Below, piece by piece: positions 8,077 to 16,270 of a DNA stretch of 29,747 nt. A program made the translations under genes and the position numbers. The notes beneath the pieces are model-generated. The model had not been told where the DNA came from, did not search any database, and saw only the letters and a list, made by a program, of their open reading frames with translations. The stretch is from Candidatus Epulonipiscium sp. (GTDB lineage Bacteria > Bacillota_A > Clostridia > Lachnospirales > Cellulosilyticaceae), in assembly GCA_012841565.1 (NCBI GenBank), contig DUUM01000340.1, positions 1-29,747 of the forward strand, read 5' to 3'. Every line of letters starts with the position of its first letter. The first letter of the stretch is position 1.

Positions 8077-8661
8077 GTGAATTGTTCAGAATGTAATAGC
8101 CCGTTAAATCCGGATGTATCCTTTTGTACGGTATGTGGTCATGATAATCAGAAAATAGACGTTGAAAACACTTATAATCATAGAGGTGTTTCATCTCATA
8201 AAATTAAGTTTAAAGCTATAGGATTAGCCTTTTTTTCAATATTAATTGTAGGCTTTCTGCTTGTACCAATAAGAACCTTTATTTTTGAGGCGCCTCATAG
8301 AGCTGTAAGTAATCTTTACAAAGCCGTTGAGGAAGGTAATTTGGATAAATTCATTGAACTTAATTCAAAGACCGATTCGGTATTTATTCAAGCAAGTAAA
8401 GAAGATTTAAATGAACTTATCATTCAAATGGACGAGTATTACACTGATGAGTATGGTGAAGGTTGGAGCGAAAACTTATTCTATGGTACTCAAGATAAAT
8501 CATCAAATTCAGCAAATATTGCCGTGAAAATTGAGAAAAAAGATAATAGTGGTGTAGAGCCTGATGTTAATGCTTTTCCAGCTCGAAACATCCAAATAAT
8601 TGGTGAGCTCAAAGTTACTAAAGAAAAGGGAAAATGGTTAATTATGCTAAGTCATTTATAA
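8077..8661 (+). CDS. zinc-ribbon, single-pass membrane protein
   Basis: The 194-residue protein opens with a zinc ribbon, CSECNSPLNPDVSFCTVCG, with two CxxC pairs in residues 3-20. A linker is followed by one transmembrane segment (about 50-68), then an outside domain beginning APHRAVSNLYKAVEEGNLDKFIEL. That start resembles NTF2-like or DUF4878-type extracytoplasmic domains, and the domain ends in strands (NIQIIGELKVTKEKGKWLIML). Such proteins are common in Firmicutes and mostly uncharacterised. It starts at GTG with AGGAGG nearby. Its 3' end overlaps the convergent gene at 8652 by 10 bp. Confidence 0.75.
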   Translation: MNCSECNSPLNPDVSFCTVCGHDNQKIDVENTYNHRGVSSHKIKFKAIGLAFFSILIVGFLLVPIRTFIFEAPHRAVSNLYKAVEEGNLDKFIELNSKTDSVFIQASKEDLNELIIQMDEYYTDEYGEGWSENLFYGTQDKSSNSANIAVKIEKKDNSGVEPDVNAFPARNIQIIGELKVTKEKGKWLIMLSHL

Positions 8662-9173
8662 TCCATAGCTTCCGAAAAAGCAATTTCACAATAATGGAAT
8701 ATGGTATACATAACAGTAGCCTCTAAACCCGTATGGAAGGAACGCCGACAGATAGACTTTTCGGACGTAAAAATTGCAAGATCTTCAATAACAATCGGTC
8801 CGTTAAAGACACCACCGGTGGCATTCCATTGATATGACTCCTCCGGTTCAAGTTTAACATTATATAGTTCTTTATCAAAACCAATGATAGCCTTAAAGCT
8901 TTTCACCTCAATCATCGAGTTGCTTAATTCTAACATGATTTTTTGTGATTCAACCATTCTGTTTTGTGGATTACCTTGGGTAATAACACTTTCAACATCA
9001 GAATTATTCACGTTGGTGAATATAGTATAGATAAACATCAAACTTGAAACTAATAAAATCTGAATAATATACTGATTTTTTACATTAACTAAAGTTGGCC
9101 CCCATATTCCTATAGTAATTAATAATAAATTTATGGGGACATGGCGATAACTCTTATTCCAATATTTCTTCAT
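8652..9173 (-). CDS. hypothetical two-helix membrane protein
   Basis: I start this 173-residue protein at ATG 9173; an upstream GTG at 9177-9179 adds two residues, and AAGGA could serve either. Two hydrophobic segments (about residues 14-30 and 36-54) are separated by a short loop, so the amino end is a hairpin in the membrane. The remainder is a soluble domain with strands (VKSFKAIIGFDKELYNVKLEPEES, GPIVIEDLAIFTSEK) and a final helix. I do not recognise a family. It converges with the zinc-ribbon gene, sharing 10 bp at the 3' ends. Confidence 0.6.
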   Translation of the reverse strand: MKKYWNKSYRHVPINLLLITIGIWGPTLVNVKNQYIIQILLVSSLMFIYTIFTNVNNSDVESVITQGNPQNRMVESQKIMLELSNSMIEVKSFKAIIGFDKELYNVKLEPEESYQWNATGGVFNGPIVIEDLAIFTSEKSICRRSFHTGLEATVMYTIFHYCEIAFSEAMDYK

Positions 9174-9300
9174 GAGCACTCATTCCTTATCACTTGATAG
9201 CGTTTCCTAACTTCTACCACTTATTTGATTATAATCTATAGGATATTAAAATGAAAGTAGTTATGGTAATTAGATACAAAATTACTAATATCCCTCAAAA

Positions 9301-9359
9301 AATCATGTCGTTGTCTTCCCATACTTGATGCTTTATAAAATCTATTTTAGAACCAAATA
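9301..9359. repeat. 59-bp repeat, copy 2 (partner 5091-5149)
   Basis: This copy lies in a non-coding gap. On the minus strand it encodes GSKIDFIKHQVWEDNDMIF and then stops, the diverged form of the fragment at 5031-5165. The order relative to the antitoxin remnant is the reverse of that at 4.7-5.1 kb: here the repeat lies at lower coordinates than the antitoxin start. Confidence 0.75.
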
Positions 9360-9436
9360 ACTATCTTTGAGCGAAAAAACTGCTTCTTTTTGCTGACCAC
9401 TGACTACTAAAAGTTTAGTATCCCGCGTAATTGGCT

Positions 9437-9508
9437 CCATTTTTTTTTGCAAAGAGACGATATTTCATTATATTTATTTCTTAATACCGTAGATGGTTTA
9501 ATTAGCAC
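9437..9508 (-). pseudogene. remnant of a Phd/YefM antitoxin start
   Basis: From a GTG at 9508 the minus strand reads LIKPSTVLRNKYNEISSLCKKK, closely matching the first 22 residues of the antitoxin at 4702-4971. It then loses frame in a nine-base A run and ends at a stop. An AGGAGC ribosome site survives. In the shifted frame the next residues (EPITRDTKLLVV...) stay open for about 30 codons but no longer resemble the antitoxin. Together with the repeat at 9301 it is the only content of 9180-9738 that I can explain. Confidence 0.75.
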
Positions 9509-9738
9509 ACTATCAGCTCCTATAATTATACTTTTATTGTATACAAGTTATAGCATTACTATTTTAAATTACCAAGACCACTATAAAAATTTACAGTATT
9601 TCCGCTATCATTCCATACCTTTTCGATTTTAAAGCAGTGACATTGACCCAGAACACATTATAGTAATATTGCGTTTAAGTATTTTACATAGTAATATAAA
9701 ATAAGACAATAAAAGATAATACTAGGAGGAATACAAAC

Positions 9739-9927
9739 ATGACAAACAAAAAAACGATTTTAGCCGGAATATTACTATTCGCTTTAATATTGGTGATTGG
9801 TTACTTTCTAAAGCCAAATGCAGATGATTATAAGGACAATGGCAGTACAAGTCAAGGAACAATCCAAAGACCTATAGTTGATGAAACTGCAGGGGGCTAT
9901 GAAGCCTTAAAGAATATCATGAGCTAG
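9739..9927 (+). CDS. small single-helix membrane protein
   Basis: A 62-residue peptide with a basic start (MTNKKT), one hydrophobic segment (residues 7-24: ILAGILLFALILVIGYFL) and a polar, low-complexity outside tail ending AGGYEALKNIMS. The ATG follows AGGAGGAATACAAAC, an excellent ribosome site. There is no lipobox cysteine, so it is a membrane anchor or an uncleaved signal. It lies 41 bp before the VanZ-like gene in the same direction and may share its transcript. Function unknown. Confidence 0.7.
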   Translation: MTNKKTILAGILLFALILVIGYFLKPNADDYKDNGSTSQGTIQRPIVDETAGGYEALKNIMS

Positions 9928-9968
9928 GTTAATGCTCTCAGCAAAAAAGACAGATAGGAATTCAAAAC

Positions 9969-10457
9969 ATGACAAAAATCACCCCAAATGGTACAACTAA
10001 ATTAAAAACAATATTTCCTTGGCTACTTGTCATCCTATGGATGGCAGTGATTTTTTACCTTTCCCATCAACCAGCCACCCAGTCTAGTCATTTAAGCTCG
10101 GGAGTCGCAGAATTGATTATGAATATACTAGAAAAAATAACACCTAGTGGTATGATTGACTTTGAGCTCTTTCATCATTTTGTTAGAAAAAACGCACACT
10201 TCTTTGCTTATCTGATCCTAGGTATTTTAGTCGTGAATGCTATTAAAAAGGACAAGGGCATAAGTATACCTGCTGCAGCCCTTATCTGTATTTTATATGC
10301 TGCCAGTGATGAGTTTCATCAGACATTTATCCCAGGTAGGGCTGGGCAGCTCATGGACGTGCTAATTGATAGCTCTGGATCTATAGTTGGGATTTTGTTA
10401 TATAAAAGTATTGATATATTCAAAGGAAAACTATTGAAAGTAAAAGAACCCATGTAA
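9969..10457 (+). CDS. VanZ-like family membrane protein
   Basis: This 162-residue protein has the VanZ-like pattern: a first membrane helix (PWLLVILWMAVIFYLSHQP, 17-35), the central RKNAHFFAYLILGILVVNA (about 68-86), and the hallmark YAASDEFHQTFIPGRAGQLMDVLIDSSGSIVG (about 104-135). Four membrane helices are expected. VanZ confers low-level teicoplanin resistance in enterococci, but most family members have no tested role, so no resistance is claimed. The stop codon lies inside the left arm of a terminator-like hairpin. The start follows ATAGGAATTC. Confidence 0.9.
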   Translation: MTKITPNGTTKLKTIFPWLLVILWMAVIFYLSHQPATQSSHLSSGVAELIMNILEKITPSGMIDFELFHHFVRKNAHFFAYLILGILVVNAIKKDKGISIPAAALICILYAASDEFHQTFIPGRAGQLMDVLIDSSGSIVGILLYKSIDIFKGKLLKVKEPM

Positions 10458-10478
10458 TTTACCTACATGGGTTCCTTT
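10446..10478 (+). terminator. hairpin terminator overlapping the VanZ-like stop codon
   Basis: Arms GAACCCATGTA (10446-10456) and TACATGGGTTC (10464-10474) pair perfectly over 11 bp with a 7-nt loop, followed by CTTTC. The T tract is short, so efficiency is uncertain. Confidence 0.6.
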
Positions 10479-10556
10479 CACATCCAAAATCTAAATCACA
10501 CTCGCCACTTTCCCAAGCTTCACAGAGGCAAATTAAATCTTTTCCTTGAGATTATA

Positions 10557-10655
10557 TTAAGCTTCTGAATAATATATATTCAAAATATAGTAGAAAAATA
10601 ATACTCCAAACATTAGGGTAAAGATTAAATCTTTCAATGATAGTTTTTGATTCAT
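10557..10655 (-). CDS. 32-residue membrane peptide
   Basis: A short minus-strand gene starts at ATG 10655, seven bases after AAGGAG. It encodes MNQKLSLKDLIFTLMFG followed by VLFFYYILNIYYSEA, then TAA. The peptide has a charged amino end and one hydrophobic, Tyr/Phe-rich helix, the usual design of regulatory or toxin-like small membrane proteins. It sits alone in the 10458-10921 gap; function unknown. The strong ribosome site is the main reason to believe it. The rest of the gap holds a GC-richer patch (10713-10785) with four GCAAC pentamers, for which I have no explanation. Confidence 0.55.
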   Translation of the reverse strand: MNQKLSLKDLIFTLMFGVLFFYYILNIYYSEA

Positions 10656-10921
10656 TATAAAACTCCTTTCCTCAGATACAAGATAAACATATCATTATTG
10701 TTTAAAAAAGTATAGCAACCACGACGCAACGGCAACGCAACCTACGTCTTAACGCATACGTCTCCGGAGTAACCGCCACATGACTATGTTGTTTTCAAAG
10801 GCTTTTACACAAATTGTTATATTTTTCTAGATTTTATGATCTAATTCGAATGAATAATCTCTAAAGTATTTAGAGAATGGAAAAGCTTTGATTGAGAGAG
10901 GGGAATTTTAAAATGCAGGAT

Positions 10922-11887
10922 TTAAATGTACTGAGAAAAAAAGGTTTGAGCGTTCTCATACATAATTCCTTCTGCCTGTTCCTGAGTTAGGCCACGCTCA
11001 ATAAAATACTGGTATAATTCAGTCGCAGCTACGGGTGTATTAAGACAATCAGGCATAACTGCACCATCAAAATCAGAACCCAAAGCCAGATTTTTTTCTG
11101 CGCCTAGTTCAAAGAAATGCTCTACATGTCGGTACAAATCATCAAAACTATTCGCTTGCTCATCATCCCTAATAAATTCGACAAAGTAATTCAGACCAAT
11201 AAGACAATCTCGTTGAACCATCTCTCGAATCATGTCATCTGTCAGATTACGTTTATGCCTACAGACTGTTCTAGCATTAGAATGGGTTGCCATAAATGGT
11301 TTCTTTGCTACTTTTAAAAGGTCAGCAAAGCCGAAATCATTTAGGTGAGAGACATCCACAATAATCCCTTGCTTTTCTAGTTCGGGTACCACAATCTTCC
11401 CAAAATCCGATAAACCATTATTAGTCTCGTGGCCGCATCCTAATTCATTTTCCCCGTTCCATACTAAGGTCATAGCCTTGACCCCCGCATCAGCTAGCAC
11501 CTTCACACGGCTTAAATCACCTGCTAAGGCAGACCCGTTTTCAACCGTTAGAAATGCAGCTATCTTTCCTAATTTCCAAGCTGACTCCATATCATCAGCA
11601 GTGCGACAAGGCATAATTTGGTCATTAAACTGCTCCATCTGACGATAAAAACTATCCCTATTAAGCTCAAAATAATCTATGGCATCCTGCCCTCGTACTT
11701 CATCTGGAATAAATATAGCATAAAACTGGGCCCAGTGTACATCTTTTGGAATGGAATACAGAGATAATGCTCGTTTTGGGTCATTTAATGTGTCCGGATT
11801 CCCAGTACTTGTATGGGCTAAATCAGTTAATGTATCACAATGTAGATCTATTAGGGCATAAGGTCGTAATCGTTTAACTTTTTTCAT
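10922..11887 (-). CDS. membrane dipeptidase (peptidase family M19)
   Basis: This 321-residue protein matches family M19 (renal dipeptidase), cytosolic zinc enzymes in bacteria that hydrolyse dipeptides. Visible metal-site elements are DLHCDT (14-19, His-x-Asp type), the ENGSALAGD block with its bridging Glu, VDVSHLNDFGF, ATHSNARTVCRHKRNLTDDMI, and LGSDFDG near the carboxyl end. Length is normal for the family. AAGAGG lies at good distance before the ATG. It is monocistronic and transcribed away from metE, with 210 bp between the starts. Its physiological substrate cannot be read from sequence; peptide or cell-wall dipeptide recycling is plausible. Confidence 0.92.
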   Translation of the reverse strand: MKKVKRLRPYALIDLHCDTLTDLAHTSTGNPDTLNDPKRALSLYSIPKDVHWAQFYAIFIPDEVRGQDAIDYFELNRDSFYRQMEQFNDQIMPCRTADDMESAWKLGKIAAFLTVENGSALAGDLSRVKVLADAGVKAMTLVWNGENELGCGHETNNGLSDFGKIVVPELEKQGIIVDVSHLNDFGFADLLKVAKKPFMATHSNARTVCRHKRNLTDDMIREMVQRDCLIGLNYFVEFIRDDEQANSFDDLYRHVEHFFELGAEKNLALGSDFDGAVMPDCLNTPVAATELYQYFIERGLTQEQAEGIMYENAQTFFSQYI

Positions 11888-12000
11888 TATAGTTACCTCT
11901 TCACTTTATTTAGTACTTTCATTTTACCATGAAGGCAGTTTAAGTTATATGAGATTCCTAAAATTCAAATTATAACCATTATTATATGAATAGGAAAAAG

Positions 12001-12050
12001 CTATGCCCCTTAATAGAATTTACGTATTACCCACTATGCCCACTTGTTTG
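12001..12050 (+). promoter_or_regulatory. candidate LysR-type binding sites upstream of metE
   Basis: CTATGCCCCTTAATAG (12001-12016) is an interrupted dyad, CTAT-N8-ATAG, close to the T-N11-A architecture of LysR-type sites. CTATGCCCAC repeats at 12034-12043, and CTATG again at 12051. If transcription starts near 12080, the dyad is centred about 70 bp upstream, where LysR recognition sites usually lie. The regulator encoded at 15271-16182 is the obvious candidate. This is inference from spacing and symmetry. Confidence 0.3.
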
Positions 12051-12073
12051 CTATGATTAGTTTATTCTAAAAT
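12044..12073 (+). promoter_or_regulatory. possible metE promoter
   Basis: TTGTTT (12044-12049) and TAAAAT (12068-12073) are 18 bp apart. This would give an unusually short leader before the AAAGGA ribosome site at 12085-12090, so an upstream alternative is possible. No S-box or T-box leader was recognised; there is too little room for one. Confidence 0.3.
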
Positions 12074-12098
12074 CTAAACAAACGAAAGGATGATGTAT

Positions 12099-14372
12099 AT
12101 GAAAACATCCATTATAGGGTACCCAAGAGTGGGACCCTCACGGGAATTAAAATTCGCATCTGAGAAATACTTTAAACATATAATCACAATTGATAGCCTT
12201 GAGGAAACTGCAAAAGGTCTTCGAAAAGACAACTGGCATCTTCAGCTAGAAAATGGCATCGACTTTATACCTTCCAATGATTTTTCTTATTATGACAATA
12301 CCCTTGATACGGCATTTTTGCTCAATGTTATTCCAAAGAGATATAAGGATCTTGGCTTGCCCCTTCTAGATACTTATTTTGCAGCAGCAAAGGGTTACCA
12401 AGGAGAACATGGGGACGTTAAGGCCCTTGCCATGAAAAAATGGTTTAACACCAATTACCATTACATGGTTCCAGAAATAGATGATGATACCCAAATTTCC
12501 TTAGTGGGCACACAAGCATTTGATGCTTTTTTAGAAGCTAAAGAACAAGGTATTACTACTAAACCTGTTATTACAGGGCCCTTTACCTTTTTAAAATTAA
12601 CACTTTTCACCGGACACAAAAAGCCATCTGATGTTGTTGAAGCTATCGCACAAGCTTATAGGGATCTGCTTGGTAAGTTCAATGAACTAGGTGCTCAGTG
12701 GATTCAGTTTGATGAGCCGAGTATTGTCACAGATCTAAGCCCCGAAGATATTAAACTTTTTGAGACGCTGTATAATAAAATTTTATCATCCAAAAATAAT
12801 GTTAAAGTACTGCTGCAAACTTATTTTGGGGATATTCGTGATTGTTATAATGAAGTCATTGCACTTGATTTTGATGGTATTGGGCTGGATTTTATTGAAG
12901 GCCAACAATCTCTTTCACTTGTTCTGGCCAATGGTTTTCCAAAGGATAAAATCTTATTTGCTGGGGTTGTCAACGGGAAGAATATTTGGCGCAATAACTA
13001 TGCTAAAACACTCCTAACTTTAGACAAACTAAGCAAACATTCTGATAATATTGTTTTAAATACATCTTGCTCACTCCTTCATGTGCCTTATTCCTTAGAG
13101 AAAGAAACAGACCTTCCAGCTACTTATAAAAAACATTTTGCATTTGCAGCTGAAAAATTAGTAGAACTAGGGGAGTTAAAGCAGCTATCATCTCATCATA
13201 ACCCTGTTGAAAGACTTGAGTATAAAAATAATGTAGCCCTTTTTATAGGAAGAGAAGATGCTGTTAATTTTGCAGTTCAAGATAAGGTTTCAAAGCTCTC
13301 AGACAGTGACTTTATAAGACTTCCCGAGTTTAAGGAAAGACAAAAGATCCAAAAAGAAGTCTTTAACTTGCCACTACTGCCTACCACTACTATTGGCTCT
13401 TTCCCCCAGACCTCTGATGTTAAAGTCAATCGTTCTGCTTTTAAGAAAGGTGAGATTACACAAGCTCAGTATGTTGCTTTTAATCAAGAAAGAATTGCTG
13501 AATGCGTGAAGCTCCAAGAGGACATTGGACTGGATGTTCTTGTACACGGAGAATTTGAGAGAAATGACATGGTTGAGTACTTTGGTGAATCTCTAGAGGG
13601 TTATATTTTTACAAAAAACGCTTGGGTTCAATCTTATGGTACCCGCTGCGTTAAGCCACCGGTTATTTGGGGGGATATTTCAAGAAGAAATCCCATCACC
13701 GTGGCCTGGTCCGTATACGCTCAGTCTCTTACAGATAAGCCAATGAAAGGGATGCTTACAGGTCCTGTTACGATTTTAAACTGGTCTTTCCCACGGGAGG
13801 ATATTTCCCTTAAAGAATCGGCTTTCCAAATTGGTCTGGCCATTCGTGATGAAGTACTTGACCTTGAAGCCCACGGCATTCAAATCATTCAAATCGACGA
13901 GGCTGCCCTGCGCGAGAAGTTGCCCCTTAGAAAATCTGATTGGCGCAAAGATTACTTAGACTGGACCATACCAGCCTTTAGAATGACTCATAGCAATGTC
14001 AAACCTAAGACTCAGATTCATACCCACATGTGCTATAGCGAATTTGCTGATATTATAAAAGAAATTGATAACATGGACGCTGATGTTATTACATTTGAAG
14101 CTTCCAGATCAGACCTTAGTATTTTAACTGCTTTAAAAGAAAGCAACTTTAGAACAGAAGTAGGTCCTGGGGTTTATGATATTCACTCCCCTAGAATTCC
14201 AAGTAAAGATGAAATCAAAAAGGCCCTTAATAAAATGCTTAAAACAATTCCTACAGAGAACTTATGGGTAAACCCTGACTGTGGTCTTAAAACCAGAGGA
14301 AACAAGGAGACAATCGCAAGCCTTAATCATCTTGTTAAGGCAGCAAAGGAGGTTCGTTATGAAAACAGCTGA
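12099..14372 (+). CDS. metE: cobalamin-independent methionine synthase
   Basis: MetE transfers a methyl group from 5-methyltetrahydrofolate (triglutamate) to homocysteine to make methionine in the cytosol without B12. The 757-residue product has the expected duplicated barrel: an N-terminal GYPRVGPSRELKFASEKY and a C-terminal half starting near LPTTTIGSFPQT. All zinc ligands are present: His643 and Cys645 (THMCYS), Glu667 (TFEASRSD) and Cys728 (NPDCGLK), offset by two from E. coli. I start at ATG 12099 because AAAGGA (12085-12090) is 8 nt upstream; two earlier in-frame ATGs at 12090 and 12093 overlap the ribosome site. It overlaps metF by 14 bp. Confidence 0.97.
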   Translation: MKTSIIGYPRVGPSRELKFASEKYFKHIITIDSLEETAKGLRKDNWHLQLENGIDFIPSNDFSYYDNTLDTAFLLNVIPKRYKDLGLPLLDTYFAAAKGYQGEHGDVKALAMKKWFNTNYHYMVPEIDDDTQISLVGTQAFDAFLEAKEQGITTKPVITGPFTFLKLTLFTGHKKPSDVVEAIAQAYRDLLGKFNELGAQWIQFDEPSIVTDLSPEDIKLFETLYNKILSSKNNVKVLLQTYFGDIRDCYNEVIALDFDGIGLDFIEGQQSLSLVLANGFPKDKILFAGVVNGKNIWRNNYAKTLLTLDKLSKHSDNIVLNTSCSLLHVPYSLEKETDLPATYKKHFAFAAEKLVELGELKQLSSHHNPVERLEYKNNVALFIGREDAVNFAVQDKVSKLSDSDFIRLPEFKERQKIQKEVFNLPLLPTTTIGSFPQTSDVKVNRSAFKKGEITQAQYVAFNQERIAECVKLQEDIGLDVLVHGEFERNDMVEYFGESLEGYIFTKNAWVQSYGTRCVKPPVIWGDISRRNPITVAWSVYAQSLTDKPMKGMLTGPVTILNWSFPREDISLKESAFQIGLAIRDEVLDLEAHGIQIIQIDEAALREKLPLRKSDWRKDYLDWTIPAFRMTHSNVKPKTQIHTHMCYSEFADIIKEIDNMDADVITFEASRSDLSILTALKESNFRTEVGPGVYDIHSPRIPSKDEIKKALNKMLKTIPTENLWVNPDCGLKTRGNKETIASLNHLVKAAKEVRYENS

Positions 14373-15222
14373 TATTTTTAAACACAAACAAGTCCTTTCA
14401 TTTGAGATCTTCCCGCCAAAGCGGGAGTCTCCTATTGATACCATATATGATACCATTGATGCGCTGAGTCATCTTCATCCTGATTTTATTAGTGTTACTT
14501 ATGGTGCTGGTGGGAGCCTGCACCGTAGTAGTACTTTAGAAATCGCTTCATCCATTCAAAATAAACATGGCATTCAAAGCGTGGCCCATCTTCCTGGAAT
14601 CCATCTTTCTAAAGAAGAGTTGATTGTGTCCCTAGACAGCCTTAAGGAAAATGGGATTAAAAACATTCTTGCCCTCCGGGGTGATATAAATCCTGCTTTG
14701 CCCCCTAGTAAGGATTTTAAATATGCCAGTGATTTAGTTTCTTTTATTCATGAGCATAGTGATTTTAACATTATCGGCGCATGCTACCCAGAAGGCCATC
14801 CAGAAAGTTCCAGTATGCTACAAGACATTCGGAATTTAAAACACAAAGTTGATGCGGGAACAGATCATCTGATTACCCAGTTATTTCTTGATAATAAGTA
14901 CTTTTATGACTTTAGAGAAAAAATATCTCTTGCCGGCATTGATGTTCCTATTGAAGCGGGTATTATGCCTGTTGTTAACCGGAAACAAATTGAGCGAATG
15001 GTCTCCCTTTGCGGCGTTCAGCTTCCTCAAAAGTTCATCCGTATGATGGACCGGTACAAAGATAATCCTGAGGCTATACGAGACGCCGGCATTGCTTACG
15101 CCATTGACCAAATCGTTGATCTTATTGCCCAAGGCGTAGATGGTATCCATCTCTACACCATGAATAATCCCTACATTGCCCAAAAGATTTACCAGGCCGT
15201 TTACCGATTACTAGCAGCATAA
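14359..15222 (+). CDS. metF: 5,10-methylenetetrahydrofolate reductase
   Basis: MetF reduces methylene-THF to methyl-THF, the methyl donor used by the MetE encoded just upstream, so the pair forms the last step of methionine synthesis. The 287-residue FAD barrel shows LSFEIFPPKRES near the start, SVTYGAGGS, ALRGD, ACYPEGHPES, DAGTDHLITQLFLDN, GIMPV and a terminal GVDGIHLYTMN. The true start is ATG 14359, preceded by AAAGGAGG (14346-14353) inside metE; the frame stays open upstream but only within metE. The 14-bp overlap implies coupled translation. Transcription ends at the 20-bp stem directly after the stop codon. Confidence 0.96.
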   Translation: MKTADIFKHKQVLSFEIFPPKRESPIDTIYDTIDALSHLHPDFISVTYGAGGSLHRSSTLEIASSIQNKHGIQSVAHLPGIHLSKEELIVSLDSLKENGIKNILALRGDINPALPPSKDFKYASDLVSFIHEHSDFNIIGACYPEGHPESSSMLQDIRNLKHKVDAGTDHLITQLFLDNKYFYDFREKISLAGIDVPIEAGIMPVVNRKQIERMVSLCGVQLPQKFIRMMDRYKDNPEAIRDAGIAYAIDQIVDLIAQGVDGIHLYTMNNPYIAQKIYQAVYRLLAA

Positions 15223-15272
15223 AAGCTGCATGGCAAGCATTTGAACCGATGCTTGCCATGCAGCTTTTTTTT
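15221..15272. terminator. perfect 20-bp stem terminator between metF and the LysR gene
   Basis: Bases 15221-15240 and 15249-15268 are exact reverse complements with an 8-nt loop (TTGAACCG). Eight T residues close the plus-strand side, making a strong intrinsic terminator for metEF. On the minus strand the stem is followed by only four T residues, so it may also end the convergent LysR-type gene, whose stop begins at 15273. The left arm begins at the metF stop codon. Confidence 0.93.
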
Positions 15273-16182
15273 AATAACCATATTCTATAATTAATTTCTT
15301 TAATTCTTCTATATAGTTAAGAGCAAACTGGCTAAGCTGGGCCTTCTCGTGCCTAATCCATCCAACATTCATCTTTTCATCGGTTACTAGGGGCACAGAA
15401 ATAATATTATCCCCATTTAGATTGCGATTTAAAACTCCTGTACTAAAGGTATAGCCATTTAAACCAATTAATAAATTAAATAAAGTTGCCCGGTCACTCA
15501 CATTAATCTTTTTCTTATGATGTAATGTACTTAGAATCTCCTCTGAAAAATAAAACGAATTATAAGTCCCTTGTTCAAATGCAAGACAAGGGTAATCATC
15601 TAATTCTTCAATTTTTATCTGCTCTTTGTCTGCTAGTGGGTGATTACAACTTATAAACACATGGGGATCTGCCGTAAAGAGTAGATTAAACACAAGATTA
15701 TTTTCCTCTAGTAATTTTGTGATTACTTTTTCGTTAAAGTCATTGAGATAAAGAATACCAACCTCACTTCTAAAATCTTTAACATCTTCAATAATCTCAT
15801 AGGTTTTGGTTTCCCTAAGGGTAAACTCGTACTCATCTGTATCAAGGCCCGAAATCAAATTGGCTAATGAGTTAACTGCAAAAGCATAATGCTGAGTGGA
15901 AACAGCGCCCATTTTTTTGGGCTGTTTTTTTTCCGTATAGCGCTGTTCAAGTAACTCAACCTGTTCAACCACCTGCCTTGCATAGGAAAGAAACTCTGTC
16001 CCTTCTACGGAAAGCGTGATTCCTTTTGTTGTTCGGTTAAAGATTTCAATCCCAAGCTCTGCCTCAAGATCCTTTACTGCATTGGAAAGACTGGGCTGAG
16101 AAATATATAGTTGCTTGGCAGCTTCTGTTATAGAACCGTGTTTTACCACGGTTATTATATACTTTAATTGTTGCAGCGTCAT
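15271..16182 (-). CDS. LysR-type transcriptional regulator
   Basis: The 303-residue protein has the LysR winged helix-turn-helix at the amino end (LQQLKYIITVVKHGSITEAA, ISQPSLSNAVKDLE, GIEIFNRTTKGI, residues 3-55) and a periplasmic-binding-like effector domain from about residue 90. AGGGGG precedes the ATG. It converges on metEF rather than being divergent, which is atypical for a LysR regulator and its target. Nevertheless the dyad upstream of metE (12001-12050) makes methionine or sulfur control the best guess, as with MetR or MtaR. Other targets cannot be excluded. Confidence 0.85.
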   Translation of the reverse strand: MTLQQLKYIITVVKHGSITEAAKQLYISQPSLSNAVKDLEAELGIEIFNRTTKGITLSVEGTEFLSYARQVVEQVELLEQRYTEKKQPKKMGAVSTQHYAFAVNSLANLISGLDTDEYEFTLRETKTYEIIEDVKDFRSEVGILYLNDFNEKVITKLLEENNLVFNLLFTADPHVFISCNHPLADKEQIKIEELDDYPCLAFEQGTYNSFYFSEEILSTLHHKKKINVSDRATLFNLLIGLNGYTFSTGVLNRNLNGDNIISVPLVTDEKMNVGWIRHEKAQLSQFALNYIEELKKLIIEYGY

Positions 16183-16270
16183 AGTTACCCCCTATTTAAG
16201 AAAAATTTCTTTATTTACAATCACACCTAGTATTCTCTGTACTTCACATGATAAATCTTATGGGTTAAGG

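Noticed and set aside
9447..9632. Plus-strand 61-codon frame
   Set aside because: It runs antisense through the antitoxin remnant and has no ribosome site.
11888..12089. S-box or T-box riboswitch upstream of metE
   Set aside because: The space is short, no specifier or SAM-binding core was recognised, and the visible signals are a promoter and LysR-like dyads.
14281..14358. Longer amino end for MetF
   Set aside because: The extra 26 codons lie wholly inside metE; ATG 14359 has AAAGGAGG at proper distance and begins the conserved protein.
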